From positions 558,001-622,000 of the forward strand of contig NZ_WOWO01000001.1 of NCBI RefSeq assembly GCF_009831455.1: a DNA stretch of 64,000 nucleotides, written 5' to 3'. Below the pieces are notes generated by a model that saw nothing but the letters and a program-made list of their open reading frames with translations, was not told the DNA's origin and did not search any database. Of the stretch, positions 57,023-64,000 are shown one piece after another (position 1 is the stretch's first letter; every line of letters starts with the position of its first letter). Source of the DNA: Salinirussus salinus. Its GTDB lineage: Archaea; Halobacteriota; Halobacteria; Halobacteriales; Haloarculaceae. The translations under genes and the position numbers were made by a program.

Positions 57023-58036
57023 ATGCCACAACCAAACCGACCACGGAAAGGCTCACTGGGCTTCGGCCCGCGTACGCGCGCGGCCAGCGAGACCCCGCGG
57101 TTCAACAGCTGGCCCGACGACGACGGCGGGCCGGGACTGCAGGGGTTTGCCGGCTACAAGGCCGGCATGAGTCACGTCGTTATGATAAACGACGAGCCCG
57201 ACTCCCCGCGGGAGGGGATGGAGGAGACCGTCCCGGTGACGGTCGTCGAGACCCCCCCGATGCGGGTCGTCGCGCTGCGAGCCTACGAAGACACGCCGTA
57301 CGGACAGCGTCCGCTGACGGAGGTCTGGACCGACGAGTTCCACCCGGAGCTCGACCGGGCCCTTGACCTGCCGGAGGATTCGAACCCGGACGCTGCAGAG
57401 GAACAGATCTACGACGCACTCGCCGACGGTCGCCTGGCGGACCTGCGTGCGGTGACGCACACGGTCCCCGGCGACCTGCCCGGCGTGCCCAAGAAACGCC
57501 CGGACGTCATGGAGAACCGCGTGGGCGGCGGGAGCCTCGAGGACCGCCTAGAACACGGGCTGGAGCTGCTCGAGGACCGCACCTACGAGGCGACCGACGT
57601 CTTCCGCGCCGGCCAGTACGCCGACGTGGCGGGCATCACGAAGGGCAAGGGCACCCAGGGCCCCGTCAAGCGCTGGGGCGTCCAGAAGCGCAAGGGCAAA
57701 CACAAACGCCAGGGATGGCAGCGCCGCATCGGCAACCTCGGGCCGTGGAACCCCTCGCGCGTGCGCTCGACGGTCCCCCAGCAGGGGCAGACCGGCTACC
57801 ACCAGCGGACCGAACTCAACAAGCGCCTCGTCGACCTCGCGGAGGGCGACACGACGGTCGACGGCGGCTTCGTCAACTACGGCGACGTCGACGGCGCCTA
57901 CGCGCTGGTCAAGGGCTCGGTCCCGGGGCCGGAGAAGCGCCTGGTCCGCCTGCGACCGGCAGTGCGACCGAACGACCAGCCGCGCCTCGACCCCGAGGTG
58001 CGCTACGTCTCGACGGCATCGAACCAAGGCACATGA
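57023..58036 (+). CDS. rpl3: 50S ribosomal protein L3
   Basis: This 337-residue haloarchaeal L3 begins MPQPNRPRKGSLGFGPRTRA, with FAGYKAGMSHVVMI. The conserved peptidyl-transferase loop region has GVTKGKGTQGPVKRWGVQ-type TKGKGTQGPVKRWGVQKRKGKHKRQGWQRRIGNLGPWNPSRV. It ends DPEVRYVSTASNQGT. It binds domain VI of 23S rRNA near the peptidyl-transferase centre. The stop overlaps the L4 start (ATGA). A tRNA-like T-arm string in its coding region (57373-57390) is chance. Confidence 0.97.
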   Translation: MPQPNRPRKGSLGFGPRTRAASETPRFNSWPDDDGGPGLQGFAGYKAGMSHVVMINDEPDSPREGMEETVPVTVVETPPMRVVALRAYEDTPYGQRPLTEVWTDEFHPELDRALDLPEDSNPDAAEEQIYDALADGRLADLRAVTHTVPGDLPGVPKKRPDVMENRVGGGSLEDRLEHGLELLEDRTYEATDVFRAGQYADVAGITKGKGTQGPVKRWGVQKRKGKHKRQGWQRRIGNLGPWNPSRVRSTVPQQGQTGYHQRTELNKRLVDLAEGDTTVDGGFVNYGDVDGAYALVKGSVPGPEKRLVRLRPAVRPNDQPRLDPEVRYVSTASNQGT

Positions 58037-58776
58037 ACACGACAGTACACGACCTGGACGGCGAGGAAGCCGGGGAACTCGAACTCCCCGGGGTCTTCGA
58101 GACCCCCTACCGCCCGGACCTGATCCGGCGGGCCGTGCTGGCCGCCCAGGCAAACCGGAAACAGGACTACGGCACAGACGAGTACGCCGGCCTGCGGACG
58201 CCCGCCGAGTCCTTCGGCAGCGGCCGCGGCCAGGCCCACGTCCCCCGCGAGGGCGGCCGGGCCCGGCGCGTGCCGCAGGCGGTCGGGGGCCGACGCGCCC
58301 ACCCGCCCAAGACCGAGAAGGACCGCTCGCTCTCGATCAACGACAAGGAGCGCCAGAAGGCGGTCCGGTCGGCCATCGCGGCCACCGCGGACCCCGAAGT
58401 GGTCGCCGAGCGCGGCCACGCCTTCGACGAGGACGTCTCCTTCCCGGTGGTCGTCTCGGACGACTTCGCGGACCTGGAGAAGACCAGGGAGGCCGTCGAG
58501 GCACTCGAGGCGCTGGGCGTCCACGCGGACGTCGAGCGCGCCGAGGAGCGGACGGTCAAGGCCGGTCAGGGGTCGGCCCGCGGCCGGAAGTACCGCCGCC
58601 CGAAGTCGGTGCTGGTCGTGACGACCGGCGAGCCCTCGCGGGCCGCCCGCAACCTCGCGGGCGCGGATGTCGCGACCGCCCGCGAGGTCAACGCGGAGGA
58701 CCTTGCACCAGGTACCCACGCCGGCCGGCTGACGGTCTACACCGAATCCGCCGCCCAGGAGGTTGGTGAACGATGA
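58033..58776 (+). CDS. rpl4: 50S ribosomal protein L4
   Basis: This 247-residue L4 (L4e family) has the N-terminal globular part LPGVFETPYRPDLIRRAVLAAQANRKQDYGTD. The long extended loop SFGSGRGQAHVPREGGRARRVPQAVGGRRAHPPKTEKD lines the exit tunnel. The C-terminal domain GRKYRRPKSVLVVTTGEPSRAARNLAGADVATAREVNAEDLAPG follows. It starts inside the L3 stop and ends in an ATGA that also opens a 21-codon micro-ORF before rpl23. Confidence 0.97.
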   Translation: MNTTVHDLDGEEAGELELPGVFETPYRPDLIRRAVLAAQANRKQDYGTDEYAGLRTPAESFGSGRGQAHVPREGGRARRVPQAVGGRRAHPPKTEKDRSLSINDKERQKAVRSAIAATADPEVVAERGHAFDEDVSFPVVVSDDFADLEKTREAVEALEALGVHADVERAEERTVKAGQGSARGRKYRRPKSVLVVTTGEPSRAARNLAGADVATAREVNAEDLAPGTHAGRLTVYTESAAQEVGER

Positions 58777-58838
58777 CTACCGTCGCACGCACGGCGCGCG
58801 ACGACGTCCTCGTTCTCACCGGAGGTGAGAAACGATGA
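58773..58838 (+). CDS. 21-codon micro-ORF between rpl4 and rpl23
   Basis: The frame starts at the ATGA shared with the L4 stop (58773-58776) and ends with the TGA that overlaps the L23 start (58835-58838). The peptide reads MTTVARTARDD, then VLVLTGGEKR. It shares 11 of 21 positions with the micro-ORF before rps19 (M1, V4, A5, R6, A8, R9, D10, D11, T16, G18, E19), and both are exactly 22 codons including the stop. GGAGGTTGGTGA at 58759-58770 could be its ribosome-binding site. Whether the peptide itself matters or translation only opens the hairpins cannot be told. Confidence 0.45.
   Translation: MTTVARTARDDVLVLTGGEKR
58782..58834 (+). promoter_or_regulatory. twin-hairpin module sequestering the rpl23 ribosome-binding site
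   Basis: Hairpin a: GTCGCACGC (58782-58790), loop ACG, GCGCGCGAC (58794-58802), eight pairs and one A-C mismatch. Hairpin b: G-TTCTCACC (58812-58820), loop GGA, GGTGAGAA (58824-58831), then a bulged A and a closing C. The Shine-Dalgarno GGAGGTGA (58821-58828) lies wholly in the loop and 3' arm of hairpin b, six bases before the rpl23 ATG. In its folded form ribosome binding would be blocked; ribosomes translating the micro-ORF would melt it. Confidence 0.65.
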
Positions 58839-59083
58839 CAGTCAAGTACCCACACGTCACCGAGAAGGGCGTCGACAAGATGGACTTCCAGAACAAGATG
58901 CAGTTCATCGTCGACCTCGACGCCACGAAAGACGAGATCGCGGCGGCCGTCGAGGAGCGCTTCGACGTGACCGTCGAGGGCGTGACCACGCAGGTCACCC
59001 CCGACGCCGAGAAGAAGGCGGAGGTACAGCTCTCGGAGGACGACGACGCACAGGAGATCGCCTCCAGGATCGGGGTGTTCTGA
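58835..59083 (+). CDS. rpl23: 50S ribosomal protein L23
   Basis: This 82-residue L23 reads MTVKYPHVTEKGVDKMDFQN, followed by the classical V-D-L-D-A-T-K-D-E-I-A segment (FIVDLDATKDEIAAAVEERFDV) and a C-terminal DDAQEIASRIGVF. It sits at the tunnel exit and docks SRP. The length is normal. It is the only gene here whose start is preceded by a 58-bp non-coding (or micro-ORF) spacer with hairpins; rps19 is the only other one in the operon. Confidence 0.96.
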   Translation: MTVKYPHVTEKGVDKMDFQNKMQFIVDLDATKDEIAAAVEERFDVTVEGVTTQVTPDAEKKAEVQLSEDDDAQEIASRIGVF

Positions 59084-59084
59084 G

Positions 59085-59807
59085 ATGGGACGACGCATCC
59101 AGGGCCAACGGCGCGGCCGCGGCTCGCCCACGTTCCGGGCGCCGTCGCACCGCTACAAGGCCGACCTCTCGCACCGCACCGTCGAGGACGCCGACGTCGT
59201 CTCGGGGACGGTCGTCGACATCGAACACGACCCCGCCCGGTCGTCGCCGGTCGCGGCCGTCGAGTTCGAGGACGGCGACCGCCGGCTCGTGCTCGCGCCC
59301 GAGGGGATCGGCGTGGGCGACCGGCTGCAGGTCGGCGTCTCGGCGGCCATCGAGCCGGGCAACACGCTCCCGCTGGCGGAGATCCCGGAGGGCGTGCCCG
59401 TCTGTAACGTCGAGGCCAACCCCGGTGACGGCGGGAAGTTCGCCCGCGCCTCGGGAGTCAACGCGACGCTGATGACCCACGAGCGCAACGTCACCGTGGT
59501 TCAGCTACCGAGCGACGAGGTCAAGCGCCTTGACCCGCAGTGCCGGGCGACGATCGGCGTGGTAGCCGGCGGCGGCCGGACGGAGAAGCCGATGGTCAAG
59601 GCCGGCAACAAGCACCACAAGATGCGGGCCCGGGGCACGAAGTGGCCCAACGTCCGCGGCGTGGCGATGAACGCCGTCGACCACCCGTTCGGGGGCGGCG
59701 GCCGCCAACACCCGGGCCGTCCCAAGTCGGTTTCGCGGGACGCCGCCCCCGGCCGGAAGGTCGGGGACATCGCCTCGCGCCGGACCGGTCGCGGAGGTGA
59801 CAACTAA
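59085..59807 (+). CDS. rpl2: 50S ribosomal protein L2
   Basis: This 240-residue L2 (L8e) begins MGRRIQGQRRGRGSPTFRAPSHRYKA. The central rRNA-binding fold contains GVPVCNVEANPGDGGKFARASGVNATLMTHE, and the conserved C-terminal KWPNVRGVAMNAVDHPFGGGGRQHPGRPKSVSRDAAPGRKVG includes the His needed for peptidyl transfer. It starts 1 bp after rpl23 ends. Its stop is TAATG, opening the second micro-ORF. Confidence 0.97.
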   Translation: MGRRIQGQRRGRGSPTFRAPSHRYKADLSHRTVEDADVVSGTVVDIEHDPARSSPVAAVEFEDGDRRLVLAPEGIGVGDRLQVGVSAAIEPGNTLPLAEIPEGVPVCNVEANPGDGGKFARASGVNATLMTHERNVTVVQLPSDEVKRLDPQCRATIGVVAGGGRTEKPMVKAGNKHHKMRARGTKWPNVRGVAMNAVDHPFGGGGRQHPGRPKSVSRDAAPGRKVGDIASRRTGRGGDN

Positions 59808-59872
59808 TGAGTTCCGTCGCACGCGAAGCGCGCGACGACCTCATGAGTTTCACCCGAGGTGAAAACGAATGA
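59807..59872 (+). CDS. 21-codon micro-ORF between rpl2 and rps19
   Basis: The frame starts at TAATG (59805-59809) overlapping the L2 stop and ends with a TGA that overlaps the rps19 ATG (59869-59872). It reads [11 protein letters not shown], then [10 protein letters not shown]. Length and both kinds of coupling match the micro-ORF before rpl23. GGAGGTGA at 59793-59800, within the L2 gene, is a good ribosome-binding site for it. Similarity to the other peptide may come from selection on RNA structure. Confidence 0.45.
   Translation: MSSVAREARDDLMSFTRGENE
59816..59868 (+). promoter_or_regulatory. twin-hairpin module sequestering the rps19 ribosome-binding site
   Basis: Hairpin a: GTCGCACGC (59816-59824), loop GAA, GCGCGCGAC (59828-59836). 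Hairpin b: G-TTTCACC (59847-59854), loop CGA, GGTGAAA (59858-59864), a bulged A, then C. The Shine-Dalgarno GAGGTGA (59856-59862) lies in the loop and 3' arm, six bases before the rps19 ATG. Against the rpl23 module, the sixth pair of stem b is T-A here and C-G there, a compensatory change. The closing G-C pair with its bulged A is kept. Confidence 0.65.
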
Positions 59873-60291
59873 GTTCAGACTACCAGATCGGCCACGAGGG
59901 AGAGTTTACCTACCGTGGTCACACGCTCGAGGAGCTGCAGGAGCTGAGCGTCGAGGAGGTCGCGGAACTGCTGCCCGCACGCATGCGGCGAACCATCGAA
60001 CGCGGCCTGTCCGTCGAGCACGAGAAACTGCTCGAGAAGGCCCGCGACGCGGAGCCGGAGGAGACGGCCGACAACCCGATCCGGACCCACCTGCGCGACA
60101 TGCCGGTGCTGCCGGAGATGGTCGGGCTGACCTTCGCGGTCCACACCGGGCAGAGCTTCGAGCGCGTCGAGGTCGAGCCGGAGATGGTCGGCCACTACCT
60201 CGGGGAGTTCCAGCTCACGCGGACGTCGGTCGAGCACGGACAGGCCGGCATCGGAGCGACACGCTCCTCGAAGTTCGTGCCACTCAAATAA
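59869..60291 (+). CDS. rps19: 30S ribosomal protein S19
   Basis: This 140-residue S19 (S15e type) has an N-terminal haloarchaeal extension [47 protein letters not shown]. The conserved core has [64 protein letters not shown]. It binds the head of the 30S subunit with S13. Its start lies in the hairpin module above. rpl22 begins 1 bp after its stop. Confidence 0.96.
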   Translation: MSSDYQIGHEGEFTYRGHTLEELQELSVEEVAELLPARMRRTIERGLSVEHEKLLEKARDAEPEETADNPIRTHLRDMPVLPEMVGLTFAVHTGQSFERVEVEPEMVGHYLGEFQLTRTSVEHGQAGIGATRSSKFVPLK

Positions 60292-60292
60292 C

Positions 60293-60757
60293 ATGGGAAT
60301 CAGCTACTCAGTCGACGCCGACCCGGCGACCACCGCGAAAGCGATGCTCCGGGAGCGGCAAATGAGCTTCAAGCACAGCAAGGCCCTGGCCCGGGAGATC
60401 AAGGGAAAAACCGCCGGCGAGGCGGTCGAGTACCTCGAGGCGGTCATCAACGAGGAGCAGTCGGTCCCGTTCCGCCAGCACAACTCCGGGGTCGGTCACC
60501 GGTCGGACATCGACGGCTGGGACGCCGGCCGCTACCCACAGAAGGCCAGCGAGGCCTTCCTCGACCTGCTGGAGAACGGCATCGGCAACGCCGAACACCA
60601 GGGCTTCGACGGGGAGTCGATGCAGGTCATGCACGCCGCCGCCCACAAGGTCGGCGAGACACAGGGCCGGCGGCCCCGCGCGATGGGCCGGGCCAGCCCG
60701 TGGAACACCGACGAGGTGGACGTGGAACTCGTCCTCGAAGAACAGGAGGGTGAGTGA
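60293..60757 (+). CDS. rpl22: 50S ribosomal protein L22
   Basis: This 154-residue L22 (L17e) reads [20 protein letters not shown], with helices [28 protein letters not shown]. The tunnel hairpin covers [40 protein letters not shown], and [30 protein letters not shown] ends it. The stop overlaps rps3 by TGATG. It lines the exit tunnel with L4. Confidence 0.96.
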   Translation: MGISYSVDADPATTAKAMLRERQMSFKHSKALAREIKGKTAGEAVEYLEAVINEEQSVPFRQHNSGVGHRSDIDGWDAGRYPQKASEAFLDLLENGIGNAEHQGFDGESMQVMHAAAHKVGETQGRRPRAMGRASPWNTDEVDVELVLEEQEGE

Positions 60758-61701
60758 TGGCCGACGAACAGCAGTTCATCGAGGACGGTCTCCAGCGCAC
60801 CCAGATAGACGAGTTCTTCGCCGACGAACTCGGCCGGGCGGGCTACGGCGGCATGGAGGTCGCCAAGACGCCCATGGGGACCCAGATCGTCCTCAAGGCC
60901 GAGAAGCCCGGCATGGTCATCGGCAAGGGCGGGAAGAACATCCGGAAGATCACCGACACACTCGAAACCGAATTCGAGCTTGAGGACCCCCAGGTCGACG
61001 TCCAGGAGGTCGACGAGCCGGACCTGAACGCCAGGATCGTCGCCGACCGGCTGGCCAACGCCCTGGAGCGGGGCTGGTACTTCCGGAAGGCCGGCCACAC
61101 CACCATCGACCGGATCATGGAGTCGGGCGCGCTGGGCGCGGAGATCGTCCTCTCCGGCAAGGTGACCGGGGCGCGCTCCCGCGTCGAGAAGTTCAACCGC
61201 GGCTACATCAAGCACAACGGCGAACCGGCCGAGGACATCGTCGACCACGGCCAGGGCGTCGCGGTGATGAAACTCGGCACCATCGGCGTGGACGTGAAGA
61301 TCATCCCGCCGGGCGCCGACCTGCCCGACGACTTCCAGATCTACGAGGACGTCGAGGTCGAGGACTACGTCGCCGACGCCGAAGGGCTGGAGGAAGTGCT
61401 GGCCGGCGAGCCCGAGAACGGCGAGGGCGAGGAGCCCGCCGTCGGCGCGCCGCCGGAGAGCGACACCGAGGCCGAGGACGGCGAGGCGGAGTCCGTCGAA
61501 GAGGAGATCATCGAGGAAGCTGCCGAGGCAGACGCCGAGGAGTTCGAGGACCCCGACGTCCCCGACGAGAGCGATGTCGAGGAGGACCTGGAGGACCTCG
61601 ATGCGGCCGTCGAGGAGGAACTCGACGAGGACGCCGAGGCCGAAGCCGAGGAGCTGATGGAGGAGATGGACGAGGATGCGGACGAGGAGGGTGATGCCTG
61701 A
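60757..61701 (+). CDS. rps3: 30S ribosomal protein S3
   Basis: This 314-residue S3 has the KH domain with [15 protein letters not shown] (residues 52-66) and the C-terminal fold [50 protein letters not shown] disordered tail of about 100 residues then follows, made almost only of Glu, Asp, Ala and Ser. The tail is a haloarchaeal addition. S3 holds mRNA at the entry of the 30S channel. The ATG at 60757 overlaps the L22 stop; its own stop overlaps the L29 start (TGATG). Confidence 0.96.
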   Translation: MADEQQFIEDGLQRTQIDEFFADELGRAGYGGMEVAKTPMGTQIVLKAEKPGMVIGKGGKNIRKITDTLETEFELEDPQVDVQEVDEPDLNARIVADRLANALERGWYFRKAGHTTIDRIMESGALGAEIVLSGKVTGARSRVEKFNRGYIKHNGEPAEDIVDHGQGVAVMKLGTIGVDVKIIPPGADLPDDFQIYEDVEVEDYVADAEGLEEVLAGEPENGEGEEPAVGAPPESDTEAEDGEAESVEEEIIEEAAEADAEEFEDPDVPDESDVEEDLEDLDAAVEEELDEDAEAEAEELMEEMDEDADEEGDA

Positions 61702-61931
61702 TGGCGATCCTCCACGCCGACGAGATCCGCGACATGACGCCGGCCGAGCGCGAGGCCGAACTCGAGGACCTCGAGACCGAGCTCCTCAACGAGCAGGCGG
61801 TCAAGGCCGCGGGCGGGATGCCCGAGAGCCCCGGCCGCATCAAGGAGCTCCGCCGGACGATCGCGCGGATCAAGACGATCCAGCGGGAAGAAGGCGATCT
61901 CGACAGCGAGGAAAGCGAGGCGAGCGCATGA
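61701..61931 (+). CDS. rpl29: 50S ribosomal protein L29
   Basis: This 76-residue helical hairpin protein reads [20 protein letters not shown] and then [51 protein letters not shown]. It is the typical L29, which lies at the tunnel exit beside L23 and contacts SRP. It is coupled to S3 upstream by TGATG and to rnp1 downstream by ATGA. Confidence 0.95.
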   Translation: MAILHADEIRDMTPAEREAELEDLETELLNEQAVKAAGGMPESPGRIKELRRTIARIKTIQREEGDLDSEESEASA

Positions 61932-62224
61932 TGGCACTCGACCCCGCCACGCTCCCGCGACACGAACTCGTCGGCCTCCGCGTGGAGGTCGTCGAGGCGA
62001 CGGACCCCGGGCTCGTCGGCATCGCCGGCGAAGTCGTCCGGGAGACCGCCAACACGCTGGGCATCGAGCCCTCGCGGAACGGGCGGGTTCGGCAGGTACC
62101 GAAGGAGGCAGCGACCTTCCGCTTTACACTCGAGGACGGCCAGCGGGTCGTCGTCGAGGGCGAGCGGCTGGTCGCGCGGCCGGCAGAACGAACGGAACGA
62201 CGAGGCGATTCGACATGGCGCTAG
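61928..62224 (+). CDS. rnp1: ribonuclease P protein component 1 (Rpp29/Pop4)
   Basis: This 98-residue Sm-like-barrel protein has [35 protein letters not shown] and [29 protein letters not shown], the Rpp29 hallmark. It supports the RNase P RNA in 5' tRNA processing. Two ATGs lie side by side at 61928 and 61931; the first overlaps the L29 stop. Its C-terminus overlaps the rps17 start by 10 bp, so the two are coupled. The position between L29 and S17 is the normal archaeal one. Confidence 0.95.
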   Translation: MMALDPATLPRHELVGLRVEVVEATDPGLVGIAGEVVRETANTLGIEPSRNGRVRQVPKEAATFRFTLEDGQRVVVEGERLVARPAERTERRGDSTWR

Positions 62225-62541
62225 GACTGAACGTACAACAGCCGGAGGAGGCCTGCGACGACCAGAACTGTCCGTTCCACGGGGGACTCTCCGTGCGCGG
62301 GCAGACGCTGGTCGGCGAGGTCGCCTCCACAGACATGGACAAGACCGTCGTCGTCGAACGCGAGTACGACGTCAAGGTACCGAAATACGACCGGTACATG
62401 AAGCGGCGCAGCCGGGTTCCGGCACACGCGCCGCCCTGTCTCGACCTCGCGGTCGGCGACACGGTCACGATAGCAGAGACACGACCGCTCTCGAAGACGA
62501 AATCCCACGTGGTAGTGAGCATCGAGGGAGGTGACGAGTGA
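62215..62541 (+). CDS. rps17: 30S ribosomal protein S17
   Basis: This 108-residue OB-fold S17 reads [20 protein letters not shown] and then [81 protein letters not shown]. It binds 16S rRNA helix 11. It overlaps rnp1 by 10 bp and rpl14 by TGATG. Two N-terminal Cys residues (CDDQNC) and one near 79 are conserved in archaeal S17. Confidence 0.96.
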   Translation: MALGLNVQQPEEACDDQNCPFHGGLSVRGQTLVGEVASTDMDKTVVVEREYDVKVPKYDRYMKRRSRVPAHAPPCLDLAVGDTVTIAETRPLSKTKSHVVVSIEGGDE

Positions 62542-62939
62542 TGGAGGCGCTCAACGCCGACGTCACCCAGGGCCTGGAGAAGGGCTCGCTGGTGACGTGT
62601 GCGGACAACACGGGCGCACGCGAGCTGAAGATCATCTCCATCGCCGGCTACTCCGGTACCCACAACCGCCACCCGAAGGCGGGGCTGGGCGACAAGGTGA
62701 CCGTCTCGGTGACGAAGGGCACCCCGGAGATGCGCCGGCAGGTGCTCGAAGCAGTGGTGGTCCGCCAGCGCAAGCCGATCCGGCGGCCCGACGGCACCCG
62801 CGTGAAGTTCGAGGACAACGCCGCCGTCATCGTCGACGAGAACGAGGACCCCCGTGGCACCGAGCTCCGGGGCCCCATCGCTCGCGAGGTGGCAGAGCGG
62901 TTCGGAAGCATCGCGTCAGCGGCAACGATGATCGTATGA
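62541..62939 (+). CDS. rpl14: 50S ribosomal protein L14
   Basis: This 132-residue L14 (L23e) has [83 protein letters not shown] in the beta-barrel, and [22 protein letters not shown] at the end. It forms intersubunit bridges. The ATG at 62541 overlaps the S17 stop; its own stop overlaps rpl24 (ATGA). Confidence 0.97.
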   Translation: MEALNADVTQGLEKGSLVTCADNTGARELKIISIAGYSGTHNRHPKAGLGDKVTVSVTKGTPEMRRQVLEAVVVRQRKPIRRPDGTRVKFEDNAAVIVDENEDPRGTELRGPIAREVAERFGSIASAATMIV

Positions 62940-63298
62940 CAGAGCAACCAGCCAAACAGCGGAAACGACAGCGAACGGCGCCGCTGCACGAGCGCCACGA
63001 GCAGGTCCGTGCCACCCTCTCCGATGACTTGCGGGAGGAGCACGACCAGCGCAACGTGCGCGTCAACGAGGGCGACACCGTCGAGGTGCTGCGCGGCGAC
63101 TTCGCCGGCGAGGAGGGCGAGGTCATCGACGTCGACCTGAAGGACGCCACGGTGAGCGTCGAGGACGTCACCCAGGAGGCGGCGGACGGGGAGGAAGTGC
63201 CCCGCCCGCTCGATGCGAGTAACCTCCGGGTGACGAACCTGGACCTCTCGGACGACCGGCGCGAGCAGCGGCTCGATTCGGAGGAGAAAAGCGCATGA
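62936..63298 (+). CDS. rpl24: 50S ribosomal protein L24
   Basis: This 120-residue L24 (L26e) has the N-terminal basic helix [32 protein letters not shown] and the KOW motif [36 protein letters not shown] variable acidic insertion ([15 protein letters not shown]) and the C-terminal [19 protein letters not shown] follow. It helps start 50S assembly. The stop overlaps the S4e start (ATGA). Confidence 0.96.
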   Translation: MTEQPAKQRKRQRTAPLHERHEQVRATLSDDLREEHDQRNVRVNEGDTVEVLRGDFAGEEGEVIDVDLKDATVSVEDVTQEAADGEEVPRPLDASNLRVTNLDLSDDRREQRLDSEEKSA

Positions 63299-64000
63299 GC
63301 AACCATCAGAAACGCCTCTCGGCACCCGACGCATGGCCCGTTGAGCGCAAGACCGAGACCTTCACCGTCAAGGCCGACGCCGGCCCGCACGGCGAGGCGG
63401 GGGTTCCCCTGCTCGTCGTCCTGCGGGACGTGCTCGGCTACGTCGACAGCCGCAAGGAGGCCCGGTACGCGCTCAACCAGGACAACGTCGTCATCAACGG
63501 CGACCCCGTCAACGACGAGGAGCGCCCGGTCGGGATGTTCGACATCCTGGCCTTCGACGAGCGTGAGGAGTTCTACCGGGTGTTCCCGGGCGAGGGCGGT
63601 CGGCTCGCGCTGACCCCCATCGACGCCGACGCTGCGGAGTCCAAACTGGGCAAGGTCGTCTCCAAGCGCAACGTCCCCGGCGGCGACGTACAGCTGACGC
63701 TGCACGACGGCGAGACGCTACTCGTCGACGACGGGACAGAGTACGACGCCGGCGATTCACTCGTGGTCGCCAACGACGACGGCTCGGTCGTCGCCCACTT
63801 CGAGTTCGAGGAGGGCGCGCTCGTGACCGCCGTCGACGGCGCACACTCCGGGGAGATCGGCCGGGTCGAGGAGGTCGTGGTGACCCCCGGGAGCGCCCCG
63901 AACAACGTCATCGCGAGCCAGGACGACGTTCCCGGCGTCTCCGGCGACGGCTTCGAGACCGTCGCGGAGTACGTCGTCGTCATCGACGAGAACTTCATCG
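63295..64000 (+). CDS. rps4e: 30S ribosomal protein S4e (3' end beyond the window)
   Basis: The frame is open from the ATG at 63295 to the edge and covers about 235 residues, nearly all of the protein. It reads [20 protein letters not shown]. The S4-like domain [39 protein letters not shown] comes next, then the KOW domain ending in [23 protein letters not shown] and [16 protein letters not shown]4e is archaeal/eukaryotic only and binds the 30S shoulder. The missing end should be only a few residues. It overlaps rpl24 by ATGA, as the last gene visible in the operon. Confidence 0.95.
   Translation, partial: MSNHQKRLSAPDAWPVERKTETFTVKADAGPHGEAGVPLLVVLRDVLGYVDSRKEARYALNQDNVVINGDPVNDEERPVGMFDILAFDEREEFYRVFPGEGGRLALTPIDADAAESKLGKVVSKRNVPGGDVQLTLHDGETLLVDDGTEYDAGDSLVVANDDGSVVAHFEFEEGALVTAVDGAHSGEIGRVEEVVVTPGSAPNNVIASQDDVPGVSGDGFETVAEYVVVIDENFI

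Noticed and set aside
57373-57390. Sequence like a tRNA T-arm (GAGGATTCGAACCCGGAC)
   Set aside because: It lies inside the L3 coding sequence and encodes a normal stretch of the protein (EDSNPD). No acceptor, D or anticodon stems surround it.
61380-61700. Acidic low-complexity tail of S3 as a separate fused gene
   Set aside because: The reading frame is continuous with the S3 fold. Glu/Asp-rich tails on S3 are usual in haloarchaea, so no fusion is needed.

Overview
The window is chromosomal DNA from an extremely halophilic archaeon (class Halobacteria). The sequence is about 70% G+C. The predicted proteins are rich in Asp and Glu, and genes abut with ATGA or TGATG overlaps. Many promoters are A/T-rich boxes about 25-30 bp before a start codon, which implies leaderless or nearly leaderless mRNAs. 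The gene set is archaeal: a CDC48 AAA ATPase, an LSm-L37e-PurF operon, MBF1, tRNA-Leu(GAG) and an S10-type ribosomal operon with Rnp1 and S4e. Genus cannot be fixed from the sequence alone.

Layout. 0-8.9 kb: DUF371, a squalene/phytoene synthase, an Lrp regulator divergent from a TrkA-N/amino-acid permease pair, an alpha/beta hydrolase, the B12-binding subunit of methylmalonyl-CoA mutase with MeaB, and a methyltransferase. 9-19 kb: a respiratory assembly neighbourhood (DUF420, ABC-2 exporter, a fused CtaA-CtaB heme synthase, cytochrome oxidase subunit II) with a divergent cobalamin importer (btuF / btuC-btuD) between the heme synthase and oxidase genes. 19.2-30 kb: succinate dehydrogenase, with sdhCDB separated from sdhA by about 7.2 kb holding a P1B-type metal ATPase, a stress protein, the stump of a glycosyltransferase, a Tat-exported beta-helix protein and an M20 peptidase. 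30-36.6 kb: tRNA-Leu, MBF1, HAD phosphatase, PanB, an MDR dehydrogenase and CDC48 with its small partner. 36.8-45 kb: a glycosyltransferase / methyltransferase / alpha-alpha-barrel trio, MBL hydrolase, sulfatase-like protein, a second DUF420. 44.2-56 kb: PurF-L37e-LSm, M42 peptidase, a zincin, ferredoxin, a thioredoxin-reductase-like flavoprotein, a PP-loop protein, SRPBCC, a RecA-like/DICT pair and an HD protein. 56.1-64 kb: the S10 ribosomal operon, running off the right edge inside S4e.

Most notable. (1) Inside the S10 operon, two 66-nt modules precede rpl23 and rps19. Each has a 21-codon micro-ORF coupled at both ends, a GTCGC hairpin, and a hairpin that hides the Shine-Dalgarno of the next ribosomal gene. 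The second hairpin keeps its shape through a compensatory base-pair change. (2) A structured element of about 125-150 bp occurs twice, in opposite orientation, each time in a gap between convergent genes (about 49.64-49.77 and 53.00-53.15 kb). (3) The sdh operon is split by what looks like an inserted island. (4) Several perfect palindromes lie at promoters or in gaps (50954-50985, 30116-30135, 2793-2820, 52011-52028). No CRISPR array, insertion sequence or rRNA was seen.
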